Shown here one piece after another: positions 51,421-58,960 of a stretch of DNA of 64,000 nucleotides. Numbering within the stretch: position 1 is the stretch's first letter; each line of letters starts with the position of its first letter. Below the pieces are notes generated by a model that was given only the letters and a program-made list of their open reading frames with translations, made no database searches and was not told the origin of the DNA. Origin of the DNA: Peredibacter starrii. GTDB lineage: Bacteria > Bdellovibrionota > Bacteriovoracia > Bacteriovoracales > Bacteriovoracaceae. Location of the stretch: positions 3,224,001 through 3,288,000 of the forward strand of contig NZ_CP139487.1 in assembly GCF_034259205.1 (NCBI RefSeq). Direction: 5' to 3'. Both the position numbers and the translations under genes were made by a program.

Positions 51421-52377
51421 TTAGTCTAAGTGTAAATCCGATAGGTGTTGTTCAATGTATTCGTTAAAAAAATGTTTTACTTTAAGAAGCGCGTCCGCTT
51501 GTGATCGACCAGTAACGGTTTCAGAGGCGGCCAGAACTTTAAGCTTCTCGCCTTTCTCAAAACTCGTCATGTTCATGGTGAAAGTGTATTTTTCAAAACC
51601 TTCAACGTTGAGGTATTCCTTAATTGAATCCACGTTAAGAGAAATCATCTTCGCAGCATCACCCTTAACGATTCTGAAACCAGACTCAGTCAAAAGCTCT
51701 TTTAATTTCTCTGTCATCCACTCAGGGGCCTGACCAACTCTAAGCGCAAGATTTTCAACACGAGGTCTCGTCTCTCTCCACGCCATGATCTCCTGATAAG
51801 TCATGCGGGCAGGACGACCTTGACCGGCCACGATTGAGTACTTCTCATTGAGCTTTTCGCGCTCGAGATAGAGACGAACGATCTTTCTAAGGTTGGTGCG
51901 ACTTCTGCGGGCCCAAAGGACATTCAACTCGTCATCAATTTTCTGAATGCGATTACCTAGCAGATCAGATGCTTTGGTACGATCTAGAGAAGCAAGAGCG
52001 TAAGTCAGACCATCTTTTTTAAAATGTTTTTTTACTTCAACACCTTCAAGAATTTGATTCACTGATTCTTGAAGAGATTGCTGCACTTCCTGGCGAACCG
52101 TGTTCTGCCATGGGAATGTTTGAGAAGAAGTGGTGTTCACATTCAAGTCAGACTTAACTTGAACTTCGAAGATGCTCGCGAGATTTGCTTTTGCTTGGGC
52201 ATCGGCTTGTGCCATGGTCTTTGATTCACCAGTTGCACATAATTCAGTGGCCTCTGCACAAGCTTCATAAGGCGCATAAATCCAACCGGGAGTTTCTTGG
52301 GCCGTATCGGAAAGTGTTGGCCGTTTCTCAAAGAGCGAACAGCTACTCAGAAGTAACAAAATCAGGATGTTTTTCAT
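51421..52377 (-). CDS. LPP20-family lipoprotein (first gene of lipoprotein operon)
   Basis: The 318-aa lipoprotein has the lipobox LLLSSC (Cys13) from ATG 52377. The LPP20 domain holds PGWIYAPYEACAE, LCATGESKTMAQADAQAKANLA and LTYALASLDRTKA. A longer frame from 52398 would include promoter bases, so it is rejected. The -10 lies 8 nt before the ATG with no ribosome site. It heads the four-gene operon. Confidence 0.8.
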   Translation of the reverse strand: MKNILILLLLSSCSLFEKRPTLSDTAQETPGWIYAPYEACAEATELCATGESKTMAQADAQAKANLASIFEVQVKSDLNVNTTSSQTFPWQNTVRQEVQQSLQESVNQILEGVEVKKHFKKDGLTYALASLDRTKASDLLGNRIQKIDDELNVLWARRSRTNLRKIVRLYLEREKLNEKYSIVAGQGRPARMTYQEIMAWRETRPRVENLALRVGQAPEWMTEKLKELLTESGFRIVKGDAAKMISLNVDSIKEYLNVEGFEKYTFTMNMTSFEKGEKLKVLAASETVTGRSQADALLKVKHFFNEYIEQHLSDLHLD

Positions 52378-52385
52378 TTGGAAAA

Positions 52386-52414
52386 ATTCTGAACTCACTT
52401 CAGATTAAAGTCAA
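52386..52414 (-). promoter_or_regulatory. Candidate promoter of the lipoprotein operon
   Basis: On the minus strand TTGACT (52414-52409) and CAGAAT (52391-52386) are spaced 17 nt apart. The -10 ends 8 nt before ATG 52377 with no ribosome site, a leaderless-type layout. Confidence 0.5.
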
Positions 52415-52530
52415 CGAGACTCTCAATAAGCTTTTGACGCCAAGCCGTGTTTATTGACGTTCAGACTCGGGAGGAGCAACCTCAAAGGAGCTTTCATTTA
52501 AGTATTTCTGATCAAAAAGGAGGCCTTTTT

Positions 52531-53109
52531 ATGGAACATACCCTGCCCGCATTACCTTACCCAAAAGAAGCTCTACAACCCCACATTTCAAAAGAAACTT
52601 TTGAATACCACTATGGGAAGCACCACCAGGCCTATGTCAATAAATTGAATACCCTGATTAAGGGTACGAAATTTGAGAATATGCAGCTGGATGAAATCAT
52701 TAAAAATTCTGAGGGGCCTATCTTCAACAATGCTGCTCAACACTGGAACCACAGTTTCTTCTGGAACTGTATGGGCCCTAAGGCCGGCGGTTATCCAGGC
52801 GGACGAATTGGCGAAATGATCACTAAGAAATGGGAAAATTTCGATAAATTCAAAGAAACTTTTTCTAAATCAGCGGTGGATAATTTCGGATCTGGCTGGA
52901 CTTGGCTGGTCCAGAACTCGAAAGGTGATTTGGAAATCATGAATACTTCTAATGCCGATACTCCAATGGCCCACGGTATGACGGCCCTTTTGACCCTGGA
53001 TGTGTGGGAACACGCCTATTACATCGATTACCGAAATGCCCGTCCGGACTTCGTAACGGCCTTTTGGAATGTGGTGAACTGGGAGTTTGCCAATAAAAAC
53101 CTGCGCTAA
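52531..53109 (+). CDS. sodB: Iron superoxide dismutase
   Basis: The 192-aa enzyme has YHYGKHHQAYVNKLN (metal His), NAAQHWNHSFFWN (metal His; the Gln-containing NAAQ supports Fe over Mn) and LDVWEHAYYIDYRN (metal Asp and His). AAAAGGAGG about 7 nt before ATG 52531 decides the start; a longer frame from 52447 is not needed. Cytoplasmic; protects against superoxide. Monocistronic with a hairpin after it. Confidence 0.95.
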   Translation: MEHTLPALPYPKEALQPHISKETFEYHYGKHHQAYVNKLNTLIKGTKFENMQLDEIIKNSEGPIFNNAAQHWNHSFFWNCMGPKAGGYPGGRIGEMITKKWENFDKFKETFSKSAVDNFGSGWTWLVQNSKGDLEIMNTSNADTPMAHGMTALLTLDVWEHAYYIDYRNARPDFVTAFWNVVNWEFANKNLR

Positions 53110-53131
53110 ATAGATTTTAAAGCCACTTCTA

Positions 53132-53156
53132 CCCCCTAGGAAATCCGACTAGGGGG
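53132..53156 (+). terminator. Hairpin after sodB
   Basis: A perfect 8-bp stem CCCCCTAG / CTAGGGGG has a 9-nt loop. The following bases are only weakly T-rich, so it may be a poor terminator. Confidence 0.5.
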
Positions 53157-53162
53157 CCCTTC

Positions 53163-53209
53163 TTAACCTAACTTTAACCTTCCTTGAGTCCCGCCTTGTT
53201 ATATATAAT
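53163..53209 (+). promoter_or_regulatory. Candidate Pho box and leaderless promoter of phoB-phoR
   Basis: Two exact copies of TTAACCT lie at 53163-53169 and 53174-53180, an 11-bp period as expected for PhoB/OmpR-family direct repeats. A TATAAT at 53204-53209 is 6 nt before the phoB ATG (53216), and there is no ribosome site. Autoregulation by phospho-PhoB is likely (inference). Confidence 0.5.
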
Positions 53210-53215
53210 CGGTAT

Positions 53216-53911
53216 ATGAAAAACGCCACCATCCTAGTTATCGAAGACGAACAAGACATTCGTGACCTTATTAGCTTCCAACTAAAATCTGAAGGCCATA
53301 ACGTACTCATCGCTGAGAGCGTTGATAAGGCAATCGGGATCGTTGAAAGACCGGACAAGATTGATCTTTTCATCATCGACTGGATGCTACCGGGTGTAAT
53401 GAGTGGACTTGAGTTCACGAAGAAACTTCGTGCTCAGAAAAACTATAAAGACACTCCAATCGTTATGATCACGGCCTTGACTCAGCCTGAGAACATTGTG
53501 GCAGCACTCGATGCGGGGGCCGATGACTACATCACAAAACCATTTGATCTTAAAGTTTTAGAAGCTCGCGTTCGTGTTCAGCTTCGTGAACTTAAAACAG
53601 ATAAAACTGACGATGACACACTTGATTTTGGTCTGATGAAGATTGAAGTTTCCAAGTGTCGCGTGATCGTTGAGAAAGACGAAATTAACCTCACTTCTAC
53701 TGAATTTAAGATCCTAAGCATGCTGGCCCAAAAGCCAGGTCACGTTTTCACTCGTGAGCAATTCATCAATAACATCCAGGGCGAAAACATCTTCGTCACT
53801 GGACGTACAATTGATACCCATATCGCAGGTTTAAGGAAGAAAATCGGTCCAGCTGCCAATATGATTGAAACAATCAGAGGCATTGGATATAGATTCAAAG
53901 ATGTCCTCTAA
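53216..53911 (+). CDS. phoB: PhoB-like response regulator
   Basis: The 231-aa OmpR/PhoB-family regulator has a receiver domain (1-120; acidic EDEQDI, phospho-Asp in FIIDWMLPG, Lys in YITKPF) and a winged-helix domain (about 135-230; TSTEFKILSMLAQKPGHVFTREQ, TIDTHIAGLRKKIG). The neighbour kinase is PhoR-like, so phosphate control is likely, though no pst genes are in view. It overlaps the kinase gene by 11 nt. Confidence 0.85.
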   Translation: MKNATILVIEDEQDIRDLISFQLKSEGHNVLIAESVDKAIGIVERPDKIDLFIIDWMLPGVMSGLEFTKKLRAQKNYKDTPIVMITALTQPENIVAALDAGADDYITKPFDLKVLEARVRVQLRELKTDKTDDDTLDFGLMKIEVSKCRVIVEKDEINLTSTEFKILSMLAQKPGHVFTREQFINNIQGENIFVTGRTIDTHIAGLRKKIGPAANMIETIRGIGYRFKDVL

Positions 53912-55667
53912 TAAAACAGCCTACCCTTGGTTCTTCTTTTACCGTGTTATCCGCCTGGTCTTGGTGGTTTTCCTTCCCACGTTATTCTTAATCCTTTTTC
54001 TTTACCGATCCTCATATAAGCAAGGTCTCGTTACTCAAATGACGATTCAGATCGAAGAAGACCTAAGGCTTCTTCGCTATACCTTGGTTCAATCAGGCAT
54101 TGAATGGGAAAAATGGTGTGAGAGCATACCTCCGCTTAAGGACGTACAGTATACACTGGTTCGTCGGAACGGAACTATCATCTGTGATAGCGCTGATAAA
54201 AAGTTGGTTGGTGAAAAACTCGAAAATATCACAGAGATTGTGCAGTCCCATGAAGCGAGATTTGCTTCTCAGTTAAGAAAGAGTGATCTCTTTGGAACTC
54301 AGGCGGTCTTTGCCAGTCTTCGTCTGGGTGATGATTTGATGATCCGAAAAGTAATCCCGGTGTCGTCTCTTAGAGACAACATGGATCGCTTTGACAGAGT
54401 TCTCTTTTTAAGAATCGTTCCTTTTTCAATCATTAGCTATCTTTTCTTCGTTTATTTCTTCTATCTATCGACTAAACCACTGGGAATCATTCTTTCGAAG
54501 GTTGAAAAATTTAAGGACGATATTCCATTCAACAAGAACCTCGAGCTTCTTTACGAAAGAGATGAATGGGCCTCTATTGAAGAGGCCTTGAACAAAGCAG
54601 ATCAGAAGCTCCAGAGCCAGATGGCGGAATCTCGTCTGGAAAACGAAAAAAACACCGCAATTCTGGAGTCCATTAACGATGATATTCTCGCGATTGATAA
54701 GTATGAGACAGTTTTGTTCTATAACACTAAATTTAAGAACAACTTTTTAAAAACCAATGAAAATACCCAGATCAAACCGAAACTCTGGCATACATTTAGT
54801 GATGAAGAGGTACTCGAGGCATTCCGCTCGGTCCTACAAAATGGTAGACCTTCGTCCCTCAGAACGAAAAACTTCCCTTATAGTCACCGTCCGGAGCGTT
54901 TCTTTGATTTAACAATCACTCCGCTTAAGTCTTCTGATGGAACGATAAATGGTGCTCTGGGTGTTTTTTACGACGTAACGGAATTTAAACTCTCTGAGCA
55001 AATGCGAGTGGACTTCGTCGCCAACGTTTCTCACGAGATCAGAACTCCCCTTACTTCAGTCAAGGGTTATACTCAACTTCTGCAGGCGCAGGCCGGGAAG
55101 ATCGATGAATCTCTTCACGTGTTTCTGGACAAGATCGTGGGGAACACTGAACGCATGATCTCGCTCTTTAATGACCTTTTAAATCTTTCTGTTATTGAAT
55201 CACGTTATCTTCAGACTATGGAGCCCCTTGATTTACCTTCGATGGTTGAAACCGTGGCGAGTAACATCCAGACCAACTATCCAGAGAAGAAAGTAAACGT
55301 AACGTGGGACCTCGCAGTCGATACCATCACAGGCGACAGTCGTTTGATAGAACAGGTTATTTCCAATCTTGTGGATAACGCCTGTAAGTATTCTGAGTCT
55401 GATTCCATTGATATCAAGATCGCGAGCTTCGAGAAGAATGATAAGGCCATTCTCACTATCTCGGATAATGGTCCTGGGATCTCTAAAGACCATATTCAGC
55501 GAATCTTTGAACGGTTCTATCGAGTGGATTCTTCTCGCGAAGTTTCACGTGGTACGGGTCTGGGACTCTCCATCGTGAAACACATTATCTCAAAGCATAA
55601 AGGACGCATCTGGGCCGAATCAGAAGGCAAAGGGACGACTTTTATTATTGAGCTTCCATTAGAATAA
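53901..55667 (+). CDS. phoR: PhoR-like sensor histidine kinase
   Basis: The 588-aa membrane kinase has two hydrophobic segments (about 13-35 and 172-192) flanking a sensor domain of about 135 aa. A linker and PAS domain follow (about 250-365; ILESINDDILAIDKYE). HisKA has SHEIRTPLTSVKGY, and HATPase_c has VISNLVDNACKYS, DNGPGIS and GTGLGLSIV. ATG 53901 lies within the phoB gene end (11-nt overlap). The large sensor domain is typical of PhoR. It overlaps the convergent barrel gene by 9 nt. Confidence 0.85.
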   Translation: MSSNKTAYPWFFFYRVIRLVLVVFLPTLFLILFLYRSSYKQGLVTQMTIQIEEDLRLLRYTLVQSGIEWEKWCESIPPLKDVQYTLVRRNGTIICDSADKKLVGEKLENITEIVQSHEARFASQLRKSDLFGTQAVFASLRLGDDLMIRKVIPVSSLRDNMDRFDRVLFLRIVPFSIISYLFFVYFFYLSTKPLGIILSKVEKFKDDIPFNKNLELLYERDEWASIEEALNKADQKLQSQMAESRLENEKNTAILESINDDILAIDKYETVLFYNTKFKNNFLKTNENTQIKPKLWHTFSDEEVLEAFRSVLQNGRPSSLRTKNFPYSHRPERFFDLTITPLKSSDGTINGALGVFYDVTEFKLSEQMRVDFVANVSHEIRTPLTSVKGYTQLLQAQAGKIDESLHVFLDKIVGNTERMISLFNDLLNLSVIESRYLQTMEPLDLPSMVETVASNIQTNYPEKKVNVTWDLAVDTITGDSRLIEQVISNLVDNACKYSESDSIDIKIASFEKNDKAILTISDNGPGISKDHIQRIFERFYRVDSSREVSRGTGLGLSIVKHIISKHKGRIWAESEGKGTTFIIELPLE

Positions 55668-57271
55668 AAATTCTAACTCCGCCGCATAAATTGACTTCTT
55701 ATAAGCAAAGTTTTGGGTATCTTTGGAGTTGTTTTTCTGATACTCGTAACGAATATTTGCACGCCAGTTCTTCTTGAACGTTCTTGAAAGACGGAAGCTA
55801 GGATTAAATAATAGTTCTCTTCCACGAGCAGCTTGATTATTAATTGGGTCAGTTGATGTAAGCATCAAACTTGCAATTGGTGTAAACCAATCACGAACCT
55901 TGGCCATAATAAGATCTCCACGGACAGTAAAAGAATTCGTATCAAAAGATTCATCCTGAACTCTCATCTGATCATATCCCGCATACAGCAAAAATGTGTT
56001 TTGCTTGAAAACCATTAGCTGCTCATACGAAACACCAATGGACTTAGAATCAGCAGAGTTCAAGTAACTATCCAAGATACGATACCGTAGTCGCACAATC
56101 GACTCTCCTAAAGAGAAGTAATTAAACTTCTCTCCAATCATGAATGTATGAGAACGAGAACTAAACTCCAATTTTTCCTTCGCATTCACATCACGAAGGG
56201 CCTCGTTGAAATCATAATCGACTAAGAAGGCCGCAGGTTTCTTCCAAATGGTGTGCTCATAAGCTGTTCGGAGCGCCGGAGCGAAGAACATATTATCGTT
56301 GCGATAGATTTCGGGCACACGGTTAAAATAGTAGGTTTTACTGAAGCGGAACTCGGGGCAATACTAAAGTAATCGCGATGATAAAAAGTATAACGACCCA
56401 TTAAATCCGTTTTTGAGTACATAGAGGCCTGTTTGGATGATGAAATCGTTGTGTCTGCGGGGGCAAATGTCACGTTTGTATCTTGACCAAATTCCTGTGC
56501 AGCACGAATAAAGTATGGAGGAATCAATGCTGGTCGACCATTTCTTAATGTAAAGAGAATCAGATCGTATTTCCGTTGCAGTGTTGTGATTTTTTCGCGA
56601 ACAGTAGTGCCTAATGCAGATTCAGGACTTATTGCGAGAGCTTTTTCATATTGTGGAATAACAATCGTTTCTACCGACTTAAAAGCGTCAGGATGTTTTT
56701 CAACTTGTTCGAGGTAGATGTCACCAATTTGCATTTCAGAAGCTTGTTTCACTTCAATTGCTTCTTCTGGTGGAAGTTTATCGATGGCCTTGAAAAAAGT
56801 GAAGGCTTTCTTACGTTCACCCATTTCTTTAGAAATATACCCAATATAATAGAGGGAAACTCCTCGTTTGAACTTGCGCTTTACAGATTCACGGAATTGA
56901 AGACGTGCCTCAGGTAACTTTTCGGCCGCAAATAAGGCCTGGCCATATTCATAGTGAAGATCTTGAGGGGCATAACTATAACTCAGGGCCGCTTTGAAAC
57001 TATTGATCGATTCACCGAAATCCTGGAGTCGATTGAAACAAATGCCTTTCCAGTAGTGAATAAATCCAAGTTTGGATTTCGAACTTTCATTTTTTTCAAG
57101 ATTACTAAGTTCTTCAGTCGTTGCCTGATACTTACCTTCCCCAAATAGCTTCGCAGCAGTTTGATAAGTGGAAGTCTTCGTAGCATCTGTAATCTCTTGA
57201 GAAACTTCTTGCGCGTAAACAGACAAGCTCACGCCCAGAATTAGCATCCATGCTAAAAACTTCATCTTCAT
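55659..57271 (-). pseudogene. TPR plus beta-barrel outer-membrane protein, frameshifted
   Basis: The 5' part (57271 to about 56355) encodes a signal peptide and four TPR-like repeats (for example GFIHYWKGICFNRLQDFGES, HYEYGQALFAAEKLPEA). The 3' part (from about 56355 to 55659) encodes beta strands of a barrel ending AAELEFLF. The frames meet at a GGGG run (56355-56358). Adding one base there gives continuous SIAPEFRFSKTYYFNRVPE. The restored protein would be about 537 aa, with a Slam-like layout. The change may be a real mutation, phase variation or a sequencing error. It sits 37 nt after the FecR-domain gene, likely the same operon. Confidence 0.72.
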
Positions 57272-57308
57272 CCTTCAACTTCGGCAATATATTAAAATCT
57301 AGCTTTAA

Positions 57309-58589
57309 TTACGGTTTAATAATAATCGTCGTGTCAGTAAACGGCGACGCTAAACGAGTAGGATCACTGGCCCCACAAATTCCACCTCCTAAACAAGTCC
57401 CACCCATAGGCGGAAGTTGATTTGGTGGCAATGGCAGAGGTTGTGGAGGCTGCGGCCCTGGACCTGGCATTGGCGGTAGATCAGGGTTTGGTTTCTGATC
57501 TCCATCCTCAGGCGGTGCCGGATCATCTGGAGTCGGAGTATTCTCCGGTTTAGGAGAACCAGGAGGATTTCCCCCAACAGGTGGTTTTGGACCATCCGAT
57601 GACGGTGCTCTTTCCTGAGTATTAGGCGCAATGTTTCCACCCTCATCTATAACGACTTGATTCGTATAGGTATTAGTGTTTACGTCCAATGTACTTTTCG
57701 GACCTGGCTGAATAATTTTTCCAGACTCTGGATCAATCACTGAACCGTTGGCCGGTTTAAAAGCATCCCCTTTAACATACCCTTTTGCTTCAGCAGAAGA
57801 AGCTGAACCATGATTTGTATCTGTAGAAGCGATTTTCGAAACCTCAGTTTTCAAAATACCACTCGTGTTACTAACCTGCTGTCCGCTTAGTCCAGCAGGA
57901 ACAACTGTCGCAGTCACACTTTGTTTCACAGGTGATGAAGCAGCATCAAACTCTTTGTTCTTCTCTAATTTTTCATGTTGTTGAATGTTTAATAGTGCCG
58001 GAACAGTTGGAAGGGCCCTCGTTGCATCCATGACTGAGAACTCCCCTGGGAACATGCGTACACCACGATCCACAATCTCTTCCAGACGAGTTGTATTCAT
58101 CTCACGACGGTTTTCTAATTTGTTAAATACAATCTCCCCTTCAAACAGTACTGTCGATGTATTCACGCCGTTCGTAGAAATCATGAAATCCGTACCACGC
58201 ACACCCATTACAGCGTTCTGAGTTTTAATGAAGAGCTTAGATTTATCCTTATTAATCTGAAGATAGTCTTTCGTCACTTGCGAACGAATCTTACCTTTCA
58301 CAAGATCAATTACACCTGAGTCTTTCCCAGAGAACGATTCGATTTTCATTTCAGAGTTTGGACCTACGTTCATCGAAGACTTATCAACGAAAATAAGTTT
58401 CACAAAACTTTTATCGGCCGTTTTAACAACTGCACCGTCTTCCACCCAGTCATCTACTTTTAATGGAGTTGTCTTACCTAGAGTAAGCACACTCGCCTCA
58501 CCCCGCATGAGTTTAACGACTGCAACTTTCGAAGCTGCCAATGCACTCGCACACATAAGAGATAGAGCGATTAAAATCATGACTTTCAT
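57309..58589 (-). CDS. Exported FecR-domain protein with Pro-rich tail
   Basis: The 426-aa protein has a signal peptide (about 1-18) and a FecR domain (about 25-160) with VKLMRGEASVLTLG, PNSEMKIESFSG and the conserved AVMGVRGTDFMIS. The linker is charged and the tail (about 330-415) is very Pro-rich (PPVGGNPPGSP-type repeats), probably an extended arm. FecR domains here act as periplasmic or surface modules; no sigma factor is adjacent. It is followed by the frameshifted barrel gene. Confidence 0.82.
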   Translation of the reverse strand: MKVMILIALSLMCASALAASKVAVVKLMRGEASVLTLGKTTPLKVDDWVEDGAVVKTADKSFVKLIFVDKSSMNVGPNSEMKIESFSGKDSGVIDLVKGKIRSQVTKDYLQINKDKSKLFIKTQNAVMGVRGTDFMISTNGVNTSTVLFEGEIVFNKLENRREMNTTRLEEIVDRGVRMFPGEFSVMDATRALPTVPALLNIQQHEKLEKNKEFDAASSPVKQSVTATVVPAGLSGQQVSNTSGILKTEVSKIASTDTNHGSASSAEAKGYVKGDAFKPANGSVIDPESGKIIQPGPKSTLDVNTNTYTNQVVIDEGGNIAPNTQERAPSSDGPKPPVGGNPPGSPKPENTPTPDDPAPPEDGDQKPNPDLPPMPGPGPQPPQPLPLPPNQLPPMGGTCLGGGICGASDPTRLASPFTDTTIIIKP

Positions 58590-58960
58590 AGATGGCTTCC
58601 CGGTTTCCCCAAATCTCTCTGGGTTAAGTTCCTCTTAATTATACCTTTCACTGGACTGGCCTCAATCAAGGCAAAATCTCTCCAATTATCTTGAAGTTAG
58701 ACCTCCCCTTGACCTTGAAACTGAAGAGGAATTCGAAAATTCCTTTTTACAAAAAACCTCATTATTTCAATAAGATGGACAAGCAAGTGCCAAAAGTAGT
58801 TGTCTTATTTAGTCTGAGCATTTCTAACGGGCCATGGAAAAGCACGGTAATTGCTTGAAAACCCGAGCGAACCTGTTTGCTCGTCAAATTTTCCTTAACA
58901 CAATAGATAATTAATCAAGACCGTTCTTCCGATAGGAAATTAGAGACCTTAAGGAATGTT
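58590..58960. other. 371-bp intergenic region between divergent surface-protein genes
   Basis: It holds the minus-strand promoter at 58638-58665 and a hairpin at 58864-58883 (CGAGCGAA / TTTGCTCG with a CCTG loop, followed by TCAAATTTTCC) that could end a small transcript. TAAGGA about 8 nt before the plus-strand ATG at 58961 is the ribosome site. I see no convincing open reading frame of its own. Confidence 0.5.
58638..58665 (-). promoter_or_regulatory. Candidate promoter of the FecR-domain operon
   Basis: On the minus strand TTGAGG (58665-58660) and TATAAT (58643-58638) are spaced 16 nt apart. It leaves a leader of about 40 nt before the ATG at 58589. Confidence 0.55.

Noticed and set aside
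52378-52398. Longer start for the first LPP20-like lipoprotein
   Set aside because: It would include the -10 element, and the lipoprotein signal begins at 52377.
53184-53209. TTGAGT/TATAAT as a standard promoter for phoB
   Set aside because: The spacer is only 14 nt, too short for a usual sigma-70 promoter; activation through the direct repeats is more likely.
56222-56354. C-terminal extension of the TPR frame read past the GGGG run
   Set aside because: The sequence after the join loses barrel character in this frame; the other frame continues it, so these are two halves of one gene rather than two genes.
58773-58860. 27-codon frame in the 371-bp intergenic region
   Set aside because: No ribosome site, signal or domain; too short to support.
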